Counted from the first letter of the stretch, positions 49,088 to 59,846 are shown. The stretch: 64,000 nucleotides of DNA from Gilliamella apis (GCF_002142155.1 NZ_NASD01000012.1:1-64000), one strand, 5' to 3'. A program made the numbers and translations. Notes: generated by a model from the letters alone, not told the origin.

Positions 49088-51357
49088 AAATTGCATTAGT
49101 TGGTAATCCTAATTGTGGCAAAACGACATTATTTAATTTGTTAACTGGTTCAAAACAGCGTGTAGGTAATTGGCCAGGGGTAACCGTTGAGCACAAATCT
49201 GGTTCGTTTGCTTATCAAAATAAGCACTATGATATTGTTGATTTACCGGGAACTTACTCTGTAGAGCCAGATCCAATCGGTATTGCTCAAGATGAATTTA
49301 TTACTCGGCAGTTTCTATTAGCTGATAACAATAGCTTGATAGTTAATGTTATTGATGCAACAAATTTACAACGCAGTTTATATCTAACATTTCAGTTAAT
49401 TGATATGCAAGTACCTATGATAATTGTGCTTAATATGGTTGATGCACTTAAAGCTATGGGAGAAAGATTAAATATCGATAAATTAACCAAAGCGTTAGGT
49501 TGTCCGGTTATTGCGATTTCGTCTACGCGAAAAACTGGATTATCAAAATTTTATCAGCAAATTGAAGCTAGCACATCGAATTTAAAGATTGCAATGCCAA
49601 CCATTGATACGTTAAGTAGTGGTGCACAAGCGGTATTTAACCGATATTTAGGTGAATTGCCTGCAACCAGTCGGATACAACAATTTAATCGTTGGCAGTT
49701 AATTGAAGCCTTGCTTAATGGGGAAAATCAATCTTTAGATTTTTTAGAAAACGAAAAGTTAGCTGCTTGTCGTTGTTTATTGTCTATCAATTTCGATAAT
49801 CAGATTGACGTAGCACTTGCAAGTGCACGTTATGATACGATTGATACGCTTTGCAAGATGGTGATTGATAAGCCTAGAGAAGCCAATATTAATCTTACTG
49901 AAAAATTAGATAAATTAGCTTTAGGGCGTTTTACTGGTATTCCATTTTTTTTACTCGCAATGTATAGCATGTTTTTTATTGCGATTAATTTTGGTTCAGT
50001 TTTTGTTGATTTCTTTGAAGGAGTATTTAGTACCATTTTTGTTAATGGCTTTGCTTATCTCTTAAATATGCTAGATACACCAACTTGGTTAACAGTTATT
50101 TTAGCTGATGGGGTCGGCAATGGCATCACTACGGTATCGACCTTTATACCGGTTATTGCGGCGATGTTTTTTGTGCTATCTTTTTTGGAAGATTCAGGTT
50201 ATTTAGCGCGAGCAGCAATGATTGTTGATCGTTTTATGCGATGCATTGGTTTACCCGGTAAAGCGTTTGTACCCATGCTAATGGGGTTTGGTTGTGGCGT
50301 ACCAGCAATTATGGCAACAAGGACACTTGATAGCCCTCGTGATCGTATTTTATCAATTTGTTTAATTCCGTTTATGTCTTGCAGTGCTCGATTACCCATT
50401 TATGCTTTGTTTGCTGTGATTTTTTTTCCTAATCATGCATCAATTATTGTCTTTATGCTGTATTTGCTGGGTATTTTGGTCGCTATGCTAACGGGATTTA
50501 TATTAAAAAGTACACTGTTACAAGGTGAATTAACGCCATTTATTATGGAAATGCCCGTTTATCGTATTCCGACATTACGGAGTATGTTGAGAATAACTTT
50601 TCAACGTTTGAAAAGCTTTGTTTTACGAGCAGGAAAAGCCATTGTCGTTATGGTAACCGTACTTAGCTTCTTTAATTCCTTAGGAACTGATGGTTCATTT
50701 GGGAATGAAAATTCAAATCACTCTGTGTTATCAGTTATGGGGCAAAAAGTTACTCCTGTATTTACACCAATGGGAATTGATAAGCAAAATTGGCCTGCAA
50801 CAGTAGGTATTTTTACCGGAATCTTTGCTAAAGAGTCAGTTGTGGCAACTTTAAATTCACTTTATTCAATGGATCATCAAACTGAACAACCAGAACATTT
50901 TTCTTTTTATGATGGCATCAAGTCAGCGTTAGAAACCATTCCAGATCGTTTTATTGATTTAACTAACTCAATCGCTGATCCGCTAGGTCTATCCAGAATT
51001 AATCAAGATGAAAACAGTCTACGAAATGAATTGTCTGTCGACTCGACTACGGTATCGAAAATAAGTAGTTCATTTGTTACATCATCTTCAGCTATTGCTT
51101 ATCTTATTTTTGTGTTGCTTTATACACCTTGTGCGGCAGCATTAGGCACAATCTATCGTGAAACAGGGCTAAAATGGATGATATTTGTTGCTATTTGGAC
51201 ATTTGTTATAGGTTGGTTGTCTGCAACTATTTATTACCAATTTAGTTTATTAGGCCAATCTTCATGTGCGCCTTATTGGTTGATAGCTATTGGAGGATTT
51301 ATGACTTTCATTTTTATCGTTATGCGTAAAATGGGGCGTTTACCTTGCTTTAATTAA
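49084..51357 (+). CDS. feoB: Ferrous iron transporter B
   Basis: The inner-membrane Fe(II) permease of 757 aa. An N-terminal G-protein domain has the P-loop GNPNCGKTT (7-15), the G2/G3 stretch NWPGVTVEHKSG and DLPGTYS, and NMVD (G4). A helical regulatory domain follows at about 170-270. The membrane part has two Gate motifs (MGFGCGVPAIMATRTLD-type and the later KESVVATLNSLYS). The length is close to E. coli (773). It is translationally coupled to feoA. A hairpin separates it from feoC. Confidence 0.96.
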   Translation: MKIALVGNPNCGKTTLFNLLTGSKQRVGNWPGVTVEHKSGSFAYQNKHYDIVDLPGTYSVEPDPIGIAQDEFITRQFLLADNNSLIVNVIDATNLQRSLYLTFQLIDMQVPMIIVLNMVDALKAMGERLNIDKLTKALGCPVIAISSTRKTGLSKFYQQIEASTSNLKIAMPTIDTLSSGAQAVFNRYLGELPATSRIQQFNRWQLIEALLNGENQSLDFLENEKLAACRCLLSINFDNQIDVALASARYDTIDTLCKMVIDKPREANINLTEKLDKLALGRFTGIPFFLLAMYSMFFIAINFGSVFVDFFEGVFSTIFVNGFAYLLNMLDTPTWLTVILADGVGNGITTVSTFIPVIAAMFFVLSFLEDSGYLARAAMIVDRFMRCIGLPGKAFVPMLMGFGCGVPAIMATRTLDSPRDRILSICLIPFMSCSARLPIYALFAVIFFPNHASIIVFMLYLLGILVAMLTGFILKSTLLQGELTPFIMEMPVYRIPTLRSMLRITFQRLKSFVLRAGKAIVVMVTVLSFFNSLGTDGSFGNENSNHSVLSVMGQKVTPVFTPMGIDKQNWPATVGIFTGIFAKESVVATLNSLYSMDHQTEQPEHFSFYDGIKSALETIPDRFIDLTNSIADPLGLSRINQDENSLRNELSVDSTTVSKISSSFVTSSSAIAYLIFVLLYTPCAAALGTIYRETGLKWMIFVAIWTFVIGWLSATIYYQFSLLGQSSCAPYWLIAIGGFMTFIFIVMRKMGRLPCFN

Positions 51358-51380
51358 TATTACTTACCAAAACCACGATC

Positions 51381-51407
51381 TCACAACAATCAATCAGCTT
51401 GTTGTGA
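51381..51407 (+). other. Hairpin between feoB and feoC
   Basis: A perfect 9-bp stem (TCACAACAA with TTGTTGTGA) and 9-nt loop lie 23 nt after feoB. There is no T run after it, so it is more likely an mRNA-stabilising or attenuating structure that lets some transcripts reach feoC. Confidence 0.5.
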
Positions 51408-51449
51408 ATAAAAATTATTGGTTAATGATAAATTTAAATATTGAATAAT

Positions 51450-51686
51450 ATGTTAATTACCGCAATTCGTGATTATATTCAGTTACAAGGACGAGCTAAT
51501 CTGCAAGATGTGGCTCGTCACTTTCGCTTATCTAGCAGTGCAGTTGAACCTATGCTGAATTTTTGGGTTAAAAAAGGAGTAATAAAATTAATTAAACGTG
51601 ATTTATTAACTTGTGCAGGTAAACAGTGTTCAACGTGTATAAGTTGTAATTTAGACGCTTATGCAAGCTATGTATGGATTGAGTAA
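51450..51686 (+). CDS. feoC: FeoC, iron-sulfur winged-helix regulator
   Basis: A 78-aa winged-helix protein that binds FeoB and senses oxygen or iron through an Fe-S cluster. The helix-turn-helix is ARHFRLSSSAVEPMLNFWVKK. The four cluster cysteines are CAGKQCSTCISC (Cx4Cx2Cx2C). The ATG at 51450 is used; a TTG 9 nt upstream is possible, and the ribosome site is weak for either. It completes feoABC, the gamma-proteobacterial arrangement. Confidence 0.9.
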   Translation: MLITAIRDYIQLQGRANLQDVARHFRLSSSAVEPMLNFWVKKGVIKLIKRDLLTCAGKQCSTCISCNLDAYASYVWIE

Positions 51687-52298
51687 AATATCGAATACAA
51701 TCAATTAATGGTTAAAGTTAATTTGATTGTATCAAAAGTATTAATATCTAACCTTTGATAAATTCTTGCCAAATTATTTTAACTTTTTGCTTTTTTTAGA
51801 ATTGAATCCACTTCTTTATCAGCTATTAAAAATTAAATTATCTTTTATTTACTATTTTTTTTGCGACTTATGTCACAAAATTAAATTTATTTGTATCTCA
51901 AAATTACAAATGATATTAATATGAACTTATGTTCATTTTGGTGTAAATTAAGTAAAAACTATAAAACCGATAACAAGTGATAAAAAGATATCCTTGATTT
52001 AAATTCGATCAACAAATTGCTAACTACTGGTTTAGATGATTACATAAATATGAAGAGTCAATTTTTTACATTATTTACCTGTTAATTTTTATGTACTAAA
52101 AAGTTAGTTAATGGCTATGAAATATCAATGTTTTTCGTTTTTATCGATAGCTTATTCTGATCAAATTGTAGTTTTATCAGTCTTGTTCATTTTTAGCCAA
52201 AAAGACCTTAACCGAAACGATGAAACCTTGTCGTTTTATTACTTAATAAATGTTATTATAATTATGTTTAAAAAACATGTAGTAGAGGAAATAGAAGT
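51687..52298. other. Long upstream region of tal
   Basis: A 612-bp AT-rich space holding a strong CRP-like site (51862-51877) and a perfect TATAAT at 52257-52262, about 37 nt before the tal ATG. I see no RNA gene or riboswitch motif. The 63-aa frame inside it (52111-52302) has no ribosome site and looks random. Confidence 0.45.
51862..51877. promoter_or_regulatory. Probable CRP site upstream of tal
   Basis: TGCGACTTATGTCACA matches TGTGA-N6-TCACA in 9 of 10 half-site positions. It is 421 nt from the tal start, far for direct activation, unless a distal promoter exists in this 612-bp region. Confidence 0.5.
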
Positions 52299-53249
52299 AT
52301 GAGTCAATTAGATGAATTCAAAAAATTAACCGTAGTGGTTGCTGATACTGGCGATATCGATTCAATTAAACAGTTTTCTCCTGAAGATGCAACAACTAAT
52401 CCATCGCTTGTTTTAAAAGCTGCTCAACTTCCTCAATATCGTTATTTAATTGATTCTGCTATTGAAACAGCTAAAAAACTAGGTGGTAGTAAAGCCGAGC
52501 AATTGGTTAATGCTTGTGACCAAGTAGCGGTAAATATTGGCGCTGAAATTTTAAAATCTATCCCAGGACGAATTTCGACTGAAGTTGATGCAAGATTATC
52601 ATTTGATACCCAAGCCTGTATTGAAAAAGCTCGTCGAATTGTTGAGCTTTATAAACAAAAAGGCATTGATAAATCAAAAATTCTGATTAAAATCGCTTCT
52701 ACGTGGGAAGGTATTAAAGCTGCTGAGGTTTTAGAAAAAGAAGGGATTAACTGTAATTTAACTTTATTGTTTTCCTTCGCTCAAGCGCGAGCTTGTGCTG
52801 AAATTAATGCCTTTTTAATTTCACCATTTGTTGGTCGTATTTATGATTGGTATCAAGCCAAAAAACCTATAGATCCTTATATTGCTGACCAAGATCCTGG
52901 TGTAGTTTCAGTACGTAATATCTATAACTATTATAAACAACATGGTTATAAGACTATTGTCATGGGGGCTAGTTTTAGACAAGTTGATCAAATTTTAGCA
53001 TTGGCGGGTTGTGATCGTTTAACTATTTCCCCTAATTTATTGTCTGAGATGCAAAAATCAAGTGCCCCAGTAGTGCGTAAATTAGATCCAAATCAAACTT
53101 TAGTTGAGCGTCCAGCATTAATGACTGAAGCTGAGTTTAGATGGCAGCATAACAGTGATGCTATGGCTGTTGAAAAATTGGCTGAAGGCATCCGTGCATT
53201 TGCTGTCGATCAGGGTAAACTAGAAGATATGATCGGAGCACTACTTTAA
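52299..53249 (+). CDS. tal: Transaldolase
   Basis: A pentose-phosphate enzyme moving a dihydroxyacetone unit between sedoheptulose-7-phosphate and glyceraldehyde-3-phosphate. The 316-aa protein has [13 protein letters not shown] near the start and the Schiff-base Lys131 in [11 protein letters not shown], matching E. coli TalB Lys132. [28 protein letters not shown] is also intact. A GAGGAA ribosome site precedes the ATG. It is followed by a terminator and then tkt, the usual pentose-phosphate pairing, but each has its own signals. Confidence 0.96.
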   Translation: MSQLDEFKKLTVVVADTGDIDSIKQFSPEDATTNPSLVLKAAQLPQYRYLIDSAIETAKKLGGSKAEQLVNACDQVAVNIGAEILKSIPGRISTEVDARLSFDTQACIEKARRIVELYKQKGIDKSKILIKIASTWEGIKAAEVLEKEGINCNLTLLFSFAQARACAEINAFLISPFVGRIYDWYQAKKPIDPYIADQDPGVVSVRNIYNYYKQHGYKTIVMGASFRQVDQILALAGCDRLTISPNLLSEMQKSSAPVVRKLDPNQTLVERPALMTEAEFRWQHNSDAMAVEKLAEGIRAFAVDQGKLEDMIGALL

Positions 53250-53259
53250 TTAAAAGAAT

Positions 53260-53286
53260 AGGGGAAATATATTCCCCTTTTTTGTT
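53260..53286 (+). terminator. Terminator after tal
   Basis: AGGGGAA (53260-53266) and TTCCCCT (53272-53278) form a 7-bp stem followed by TTTTTTG. It separates tal from tkt. Confidence 0.85.
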
Positions 53287-53366
53287 TTGGTACGAAAGCG
53301 TTTTATCTGTCTGCTGTTTGTAGACAATCAATGAATATTTAAAATATATTTTTGGAGAATATTAAC

Positions 53367-55373
53367 ATGAATGTAACCACACTATCCCACCGCGAACTAG
53401 CCAATGCGATAAGAGCATTAAGCATGGATGGCGTGCAAAAAGCAAAATCAGGCCATCCTGGTGCGCCGATGGGGATGGCCGATATGGCTGAAGTCCTTTG
53501 GCGAGGATTTTTAAAACACAATCCTACTAATCCTAATTGGGCTGATCGGGATCGATTTGTATTATCAAATGGTCATGCATCAATGTTAATTTATAGCTTG
53601 TTACATTTGACTGGATATAACGTAACCCTTGATGACATAAAAAACTTTCGTCAATTAAATGCTAAAACCGCAGGTCATCCAGAATTTGGACATCTTCCAG
53701 GCATTGAAACAACAACAGGTCCTTTAGGGCAAGGAATTGCTAATGCTGTCGGTATGGCTATTGCTGAAAGAACATTAGCAGCTCAATTTAACAAACCTGC
53801 ACATACTATTGTTGATCACCATACCTATGTATTTATGGGTGATGGTTGTATGATGGAAGGGATTTCTCATGAAGTATGTTCATTAGCGGGTACACTTAAA
53901 TTAGGCAAATTAATTGCTTTTTATGATGATAATGGTATTTCAATTGATGGTGAAATTGAAGGTTGGTTTACCGACGATACCGCTAAACGTTTTGAAGCAT
54001 ATGGTTGGCATGTTATTCGTAGTATTGATGGCCATGATGCTAAGGCATTAGCTGAAGCTATCGAGCAAGCACAAGCTGTAACTGATAAACCATCATTATT
54101 AATGTGTAAAACTGTTATTGGTTTTGGTTCTCCAAACAAAGCAGGAAGTCATGATTGTCATGGCGCACCACTTGGTGATGCTGAAATAGAAGCAACGCGT
54201 AAAGCTTTAGGTTGGTCATATCCTGCATTTGAAATTCCAAAAGATTATTATGACGCATGGGATGCAAAAGCTACTGGTAAACAACGTGAAGATGAGTGGA
54301 ATGCTCGCTTTGATGCATATGCAAAAGCTTACCCAGAATTGGCAAAAGAATTCAAACGTCGTATGAATGGTGATTTACCAAGTAATTGGCAACAGGTTGC
54401 TAAAGATTTTGTTAATAAGCTACAAGCAAATCCGGCAACAATTGCTACCCGCAAAGCCTCACAAAATGCCATTGAAGCTTTTGCGCCAGTGTTAACTGAA
54501 TTTTTAGGTGGTTCAGCTGATTTAGCACCAAGTAATTTAACTATGTGGTCAGGCTCTAAAGAGATTTTAGCTAATCCAGATGGTAACTACATTCATTATG
54601 GTGTACGTGAATTTGGTATGTCTGCAATCATGAATGGTATCGCTTTACATGGCGGTTTTATTCCTTATGGTGCAACTTTCTTAATGTTTATGGAATATGC
54701 GCGTAACGCAGTTCGTATGGCCGCTTTAATGAAAATTCGCTCTTTATTTGTCTACACGCATGACTCAATTGGCTTAGGAGAAGATGGTCCAACTCACCAA
54801 CCTGTTGAACAGATAGCAAGCTTACGTGTTACTCCAAATGTTAGTACTTGGCGTCCTTGTGACCAAGTTGAATCAGCTATTGCTTGGCAATATGCCGTTG
54901 AACGTAAAGATGGTCCAACTGCGTTAATTTTCTCAAGACAAAATCTTAAACAACAAGAACGCACTGAACAACAATTAGCCAATGTTTATCGTGGTGGCTA
55001 TATTTTAAATGATTGCAGTGGAACTCCTGAACTGATTTTAATTGCCACTGGTTCTGAAGTCGAACTAGCTGTTGAGGCTTATCATAAACTTACCGAAGCT
55101 GGTAAAAAAGTACGTGTTGTTTCAATGCCATCAACCGATGCATTTGATAAACAAGACCAAGCTTATAAAGAATCAGTATTACCATCTTCAGTCACTGCAC
55201 GAGTCGCTATTGAGGCTGGTATTAGTGACTATTGGTATAAATATGTTGGTCTAAATGGCAAGATTATTGGTATGACAAGCTTTGGTGAGTCAGGTCCAGC
55301 AGAACAATTATTTGCTAAATTCGGCTTTACAGTTGAGAATGTTCTAAAACAAGCCAATAGTTTATTAAAATAA
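53367..55373 (+). CDS. tkt: Transketolase
   Basis: A thiamine-diphosphate enzyme of the pentose-phosphate pathway, 668 aa (E. coli TktA 663). Visible features are the N-terminal [18 protein letters not shown], the ThDP-binding [13 protein letters not shown]...DDNGISIDG, and the second-half motifs [16 protein letters not shown] and [19 protein letters not shown] start it at the ATG giving [15 protein letters not shown], with GGAGA upstream; an in-frame TTG overlaps that ribosome site. A terminator follows the stop. Confidence 0.96.
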   Translation: MNVTTLSHRELANAIRALSMDGVQKAKSGHPGAPMGMADMAEVLWRGFLKHNPTNPNWADRDRFVLSNGHASMLIYSLLHLTGYNVTLDDIKNFRQLNAKTAGHPEFGHLPGIETTTGPLGQGIANAVGMAIAERTLAAQFNKPAHTIVDHHTYVFMGDGCMMEGISHEVCSLAGTLKLGKLIAFYDDNGISIDGEIEGWFTDDTAKRFEAYGWHVIRSIDGHDAKALAEAIEQAQAVTDKPSLLMCKTVIGFGSPNKAGSHDCHGAPLGDAEIEATRKALGWSYPAFEIPKDYYDAWDAKATGKQREDEWNARFDAYAKAYPELAKEFKRRMNGDLPSNWQQVAKDFVNKLQANPATIATRKASQNAIEAFAPVLTEFLGGSADLAPSNLTMWSGSKEILANPDGNYIHYGVREFGMSAIMNGIALHGGFIPYGATFLMFMEYARNAVRMAALMKIRSLFVYTHDSIGLGEDGPTHQPVEQIASLRVTPNVSTWRPCDQVESAIAWQYAVERKDGPTALIFSRQNLKQQERTEQQLANVYRGGYILNDCSGTPELILIATGSEVELAVEAYHKLTEAGKKVRVVSMPSTDAFDKQDQAYKESVLPSSVTARVAIEAGISDYWYKYVGLNGKIIGMTSFGESGPAEQLFAKFGFTVENVLKQANSLLK

Positions 55374-55393
55374 TAAATTTATTTAAATAGTAA

Positions 55394-55415
55394 AAAGCCA
55401 CCTTATGGTGGCTTT
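55394..55415. terminator. Bidirectional terminator between tkt and mdtK
   Basis: A perfect 9-bp stem (AAAGCCACC / GGTGGCTTT) with a TTAT loop is followed by T runs on both strands. It lies between the convergent genes tkt and mdtK. Confidence 0.9.
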
Positions 55416-55431
55416 TTTTAATCTAATTAAA

Positions 55432-56820
55432 TTATCTAGAAGCGCGTTTTAATATTATTTCTGTTGGTTGTTTTTGTAGATAAACCATTCTAGCAATTAA
55501 CAGAAATGCAGCAACAGCAAGCCCTGATATAATCCCTATCCAAAATCCTGCTGCACCAATTGGTTCCATCACTAGATCAGTTAAGCCTAATATGTAACCA
55601 ACTGGTAAACCAACAACCCAATAAGACAGTAAAGTAATAAAAAAGATGCTCTTAGTATCTTTATAACCACGTAATACATTACTTGCGACTACTTGTAAAT
55701 AATCTGAAGCTTGATAGATGGCAAGTAAAATAATCAGTTGTAGACAGATGGTTATTACATCGATCTCATGAGTAAATATGGTTATTATTGGTGATCTAAA
55801 AATGACCAGAATTAATGCGACGATTACCGCTATCATGAAGGATATCGCTAAACTTATATAAGCAGTTTGCTTGGCTAGAATTGGTTTATTTTTACCCAAT
55901 AAGTAACCGACACGAATACTGGTCGCCACGCCTAGAGATAATGGAATTGCAAATGTTAAACTACTAATAGTAAAGATAATTTGATGAGCAGCCACAGTTA
56001 TTTGTCCGAGAGGGGCAATAAGTAAGGCAACTACAGCAAACAAGCTCATTTCAAAAAAGTAAGCAAGGGCTAAAGGTGTTCCTAACAGCACTATCTTTTT
56101 AATGATGGAAAAATCAACAAGCTTTGTTAATGGTGTTTTACGAATATCTCGTTGGCTAGCAGTAGTTAAGGTATATATACGGATTAAACCAAACATTAAC
56201 CAGAAAATTATTGCTGCAGTAATACCACAACCGACACCACCAAAAGCAGGTAAGCCTAATTTGCCATAAATTAAAATATAGTTAATTGGAATATTAGCAA
56301 GTAAGGCAATGAATATTATTACCATGGCGGGTTTTGTGTTAGATAAACCTTCACATTGATTGCGGTAAACTAAAAATAGTAGAAATGCTGGTACTCCCCA
56401 CATAATTGCACGTAAAAATGAAACGGCAACTTCAATCATGTCTGGATCAATCGGATTATCAGCGGAACTTCTTAAGCTAATTATTTTATCTGAATGATAT
56501 AAAATTAACATTATGAACACAGATAAAATTAATGCAATCACCACACCTTGCCGTGTATGATCGGCAACTTGCTCACGTTTAGCTGCACCATTTAAGTTTG
56601 ATATAATGGGAGTTAATACAGTCAATAGACCTTGACCAAATAATACTGTGGGTAACCAAATTGATACCGCTATAGCAACACCTGATAAGGCTGTTTTACT
56701 GTAATTTCCAGCCATAATTGTATCAACAAACGTTATTGCTGTTTGTGATATTTGAGCAATCATGACAGGGATAGCTAAGGTAATTAAATTTTTAATTTCA
56801 TTTCGATAATGTAATTTCAT
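55432..56820 (-). CDS. mdtK: MATE multidrug efflux pump MdtK (NorM)
   Basis: A 462-aa inner-membrane Na+ or H+-coupled antiporter exporting cationic drugs and dyes. Twelve hydrophobic helices in two MatE repeats are visible. The NorM/MdtK pattern IPVMIAQISQTAITFVDTIMAG, the repeat stretch AIPLSLGVATSIRVGYLLG and VVGLPVGYILG follow E. coli MdtK (457 aa). It lies 7 nt after rimO on the same strand and may be co-transcribed. Confidence 0.92.
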   Translation of the reverse strand: MKLHYRNEIKNLITLAIPVMIAQISQTAITFVDTIMAGNYSKTALSGVAIAVSIWLPTVLFGQGLLTVLTPIISNLNGAAKREQVADHTRQGVVIALILSVFIMLILYHSDKIISLRSSADNPIDPDMIEVAVSFLRAIMWGVPAFLLFLVYRNQCEGLSNTKPAMVIIFIALLANIPINYILIYGKLGLPAFGGVGCGITAAIIFWLMFGLIRIYTLTTASQRDIRKTPLTKLVDFSIIKKIVLLGTPLALAYFFEMSLFAVVALLIAPLGQITVAAHQIIFTISSLTFAIPLSLGVATSIRVGYLLGKNKPILAKQTAYISLAISFMIAVIVALILVIFRSPIITIFTHEIDVITICLQLIILLAIYQASDYLQVVASNVLRGYKDTKSIFFITLLSYWVVGLPVGYILGLTDLVMEPIGAAGFWIGIISGLAVAAFLLIARMVYLQKQPTEIILKRASR

Positions 56821-56827
56821 TGGTTAT

Positions 56828-58150
56828 TTACTGTTGTACAGTTCCCCATAAATCGTATTCATCTGAATGTTCAATATTGACCTTAACAATATCGCCAACT
56901 TTAACCGTTTTTTCTTCATTTAGATAGACTACACCATCTATTTCCGGTGCATCAGCCATACTTCGTCCAATTGCACCTTCAGCATCCACTTCATCGATAA
57001 GCACGGATAATGTTTTACCAATTTTGTTTTGTAGCTTACGGGTTGAAATTGTTTGTTGCAATTGCATAAACCGATGGAATCGTTCTTGTTTTATATGCTC
57101 CGGTATTTGATTGGCTAATTGATTAGCCGCAGCGCCTTCTACTGGACTATAAGGGAAACAACCGACACGATCTAATTGTGCTTGAGATAGAAAATCGAGC
57201 AGTAATTCAAAATCTTGTTCGGTTTCGCCTGGATAACCGACAATAAAAGTTGAACGTAGAGTGATTTCAGGACAAATATCTCGCCACTTATGAATTCTTT
57301 CAAGTGTTCTTTCAATGGTTCCCGGTCGTTTCATTGATTTTAATACAGTAGGGCTAGCATGTTGTAATGGTACATCCAAATAAGGTAAGATTTTGCCATC
57401 CGCCATTAAAGGAATTAAATTATCCACACTAGGGTAAGGATACATATAATGTAGTCGAACCCAAATACCAAGACTAGATAATTGTTCACAAAGGGTATGA
57501 ATATCGGTTTTTAACGGCATACCATTCCAAAAATTGGTTCGGTTTTTTATATCAATACCATAAGCTGATGTATCTTGGGCAATAACCAATAATTCTTTCA
57601 CCCCACTATCAACCAAACGCTTTGCTTCATCAAGCACATTACCGATTGGGCGACTGATCATTTCGCCACGTAATGAAGGAATAATACAGAATGAACAACT
57701 ATGGTTGCAGCCTTCCGAGATTTTCAAATAAGCATAATGTTTTGGTGTTAGTTTTACCCCTTGTTCGGGTACTAAACTAGTAAATGGATTATAGGTAGGT
57801 TTAGGTGCATATTTATTAACATGCTCAAGTACAGCCTCATAACTGTGAGGTCCTGATATTTCAAGCACTTTAGGATGTACATCACGAATTTGATCTTCTT
57901 TAGCGCCAAGACAACCAGTCACAATAACTTTACCATTTTCATTTAGTGCTTCGCCAATGGCTTCTAATGATTCTTGTACCGCACTATCAATAAAACCACA
58001 GGTGTTAACAATTACTAAATCTGCATTATCGTAGCTAGGTACAACTTGATAACCCTGTGTACGTAATTCAGTTAAAATTCGCTCAGAGTCAACTAAATTT
58101 TTAGGACAACCAAGGCTCACAAATCCAATAGTAGGGGATGATGTATTCAT
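56828..58150 (-). CDS. rimO: Ribosomal protein S12 methylthiotransferase
   Basis: A radical-SAM enzyme that adds a methylthio group to Asp88 of ribosomal protein S12. It has 440 aa. The N-terminal cluster uses Cys15, Cys51 and Cys80, and the radical-SAM cluster uses Cys148, Cys152 and Cys155 (CNHSCSFC). A C-terminal TRAM domain is present (about 375-440). E. coli RimO has 441 aa. YcaO (44.0 kb), a protein reported to work with it, is in the same window. Downstream is mdtK. Confidence 0.95.
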   Translation of the reverse strand: MNTSSPTIGFVSLGCPKNLVDSERILTELRTQGYQVVPSYDNADLVIVNTCGFIDSAVQESLEAIGEALNENGKVIVTGCLGAKEDQIRDVHPKVLEISGPHSYEAVLEHVNKYAPKPTYNPFTSLVPEQGVKLTPKHYAYLKISEGCNHSCSFCIIPSLRGEMISRPIGNVLDEAKRLVDSGVKELLVIAQDTSAYGIDIKNRTNFWNGMPLKTDIHTLCEQLSSLGIWVRLHYMYPYPSVDNLIPLMADGKILPYLDVPLQHASPTVLKSMKRPGTIERTLERIHKWRDICPEITLRSTFIVGYPGETEQDFELLLDFLSQAQLDRVGCFPYSPVEGAAANQLANQIPEHIKQERFHRFMQLQQTISTRKLQNKIGKTLSVLIDEVDAEGAIGRSMADAPEIDGVVYLNEEKTVKVGDIVKVNIEHSDEYDLWGTVQQ

Positions 58151-58427
58151 AATATTTATAATAATTTAAAATTAATTGAGGTATTTATCGAGAATTTAAA
58201 AGTTTGCCAATTTAGATTATGACAACAGGCGAGCATTTTAACATATTTAACTTGAACCAAATAAAAATTTTTAGCGCAGTTACCATCTATAAAAATATAA
58301 TTTCTTATGGCATGTATGTAACATGCTATTTATTGCAAATAATTTGAAGTTTATATTTTAATTATTTGTAATAGGTAATATCGATAAACCTTATTCGACG
58401 GATCACTAATATTAATACCCTTTGCAT

Positions 58428-58662
58428 CTATTTTTTTCCTTTCAACAGAGCTAATAATTTATATAAAGTAATATTAGGTAATGTTATAGGAGGGTTAGGT
58501 AATTCATATATGATCAAATCATTTTGTTCAATTATTTCTTTTGCATTATATTTTGAAACAATGTCCGATATTGATGCACCCCATGTTAAACCTAGCGGAG
58601 CATCACGTTCATGCGTGAACCATAAAAGAAAATAATACTGCAACTAACAATAGTTTTTTCAT
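58428..58662 (-). pseudogene. Frameshifted small secreted protein gene
   Basis: A good ribosome site (AAGGAG) and ATG at 58662 open a signal peptide, MKKLLLVAVLFSFMVHA, that ends at once in TGA. In the next frame the sequence continues as ERDAPLGLTWGASISDIVSK and onward to a stop at 58428. The APLGLTWGAS start is typical of mature small secreted proteins. A one-base change has split the gene. Beyond 58428 a third frame reads plausibly (KIDAKGINISDPSNKVYRY), so more than one lesion is likely. The parent protein is unrecognised. Otherwise 58151-58427 shows nothing. Confidence 0.6.
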
Positions 58663-58778
58663 TAATGTTTACTCTCCTTACATTCAATTGGCATGTAATA
58701 GTAAACAATAAAAAACACTTATCAATCATTTGATGAGGGGAATATTCTGAGGAAGGACAAGGTAAATCTGTTAATCAA

Positions 58779-58804
58779 AAAGCCCTTATAATGATAAGGG
58801 CTTT
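58779..58804 (-). terminator. Terminator after the siderophore-binding gene
   Basis: A perfect 11-bp stem (AAAGCCCTTAT / ATAAGGGCTTT) with an AATG loop and TTTTG on the minus strand lies 36 nt past the binding-protein stop. Confidence 0.88.
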
Positions 58805-58839
58805 TGTGAAAGGAAGTTAATTTATTATAAAAAATCAAT

Positions 58840-59760
58840 TTATTTTAATACATTAATTACTTCATCGATTTGACGATCTAAACTTTCAGCACCGCCACCA
58901 GATAAATACCAAAGGTCTGGTGTTAAATAAATAACTTCAGTTTTACTTTTTGCTAATACTTTTGTATTGAAGAAATCATTTTTCATCGCAGACTGGCCAA
59001 TTGCTTTACTACGGTCTACAACATAAATAATATCTGGTTTAACTTTACTGATGTAATTATTATCAATAAAGGTTGGTTTTGGTTTACCAATACCATTGGT
59101 TGGTTGTGGCGCTAATGGTACTGCGCGTTTTACATGTAACACATCGTGAATTAATGCGGCACTAGAGCTTGCATTGATAAGGATCATTTTACCGTCATTA
59201 TGAATAGCAACAATTGCTTTTTTATTACTTGCTTGAGCAACTAATTGTGCATTGCTTACTTTAGCATCTAATGATTGAATTAGATTGTTAGCTGTTTTTT
59301 CAGTACCAGTAATACTTGCTAATACATTGATATGATTTTTGGTCGATTCAAGGTAGTTTTTTGCATCAACGCTTAAATTAATTACTGGTGCGATTTTAGT
59401 AAATTCTTCCGTATGGCTTGCTTGTCGGCCGTCAATGATAATTAATTGCGGTTTAGCTTGTTTGATTGCATCAATATTTGGTTCCTTCATATTACCTGTA
59501 TCAGTAATAGTTGCATTTTTATATTGTTGAAGATAAGCCGGAAGAACAGAAAGCGGTGTTGCTGTTACAATTGATCCTTTACCTAAAGCATCTAATGTAT
59601 CTAAGGCTCCATAATTCATCACTACAACTTTATTTGGTGATTTAGGTACAACAACTGATTGTTTATTATCTGGATTTACTGTAATTGACGATTGACAACC
59701 AGTCAAACCTAACATTAACGCTGCTAAGCTACTTAATAATAGTTTTTTCTTAGTATTCAT
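58840..59760 (-). CDS. Siderophore-binding lipoprotein (CeuE/FatB type)
   Basis: A 306-aa ABC-transporter binding protein of the PF01497 family, class III fold. The lipoprotein signal ends LTGC (Cys22). Blocks NYGALDTLDALGKGSIVTAT, EPNIDAIKQAKPQLIIIDGRQAS and KPDIIYVVDRSKAIG resemble the CeuE/YclQ/FatB group, which bind catecholate siderophores such as enterobactin fragments. It is divergent from a CirA-like receptor, with Fur-like sites between them. No permease or ATPase gene is next to it, so the rest of the transporter is elsewhere. Confidence 0.88.
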   Translation of the reverse strand: MNTKKKLLLSSLAALMLGLTGCQSSITVNPDNKQSVVVPKSPNKVVVMNYGALDTLDALGKGSIVTATPLSVLPAYLQQYKNATITDTGNMKEPNIDAIKQAKPQLIIIDGRQASHTEEFTKIAPVINLSVDAKNYLESTKNHINVLASITGTEKTANNLIQSLDAKVSNAQLVAQASNKKAIVAIHNDGKMILINASSSAALIHDVLHVKRAVPLAPQPTNGIGKPKPTFIDNNYISKVKPDIIYVVDRSKAIGQSAMKNDFFNTKVLAKSKTEVIYLTPDLWYLSGGGAESLDRQIDEVINVLK

Positions 59761-59782
59761 AATTAGTTCCTATATGTATGAT

Positions 59783-59801
59783 GCAAATGATAACTATTAT
59801 T
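59783..59801. promoter_or_regulatory. Possible Fur box, binding-protein side
   Basis: GCAAATGATAACTATTATT matches the 19-bp Fur consensus in about 14 positions. It lies 23 nt from the binding-protein start. Confidence 0.45.
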
Positions 59802-59846
59802 GTTTAAAGGATTATGATTGTCTAGTAATAAATAATTTTTCGTAAG

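Noticed and set aside
51973-52015. TTGAT...ATCAA pair upstream of tal
   Set aside because: The halves are 8 nt apart, too wide for FNR.
52111-52302. 63-aa frame overlapping the start of tal
   Set aside because: No ribosome site, no protein-like pattern, and it overlaps the well-supported tal start; it lies in the tal upstream region.
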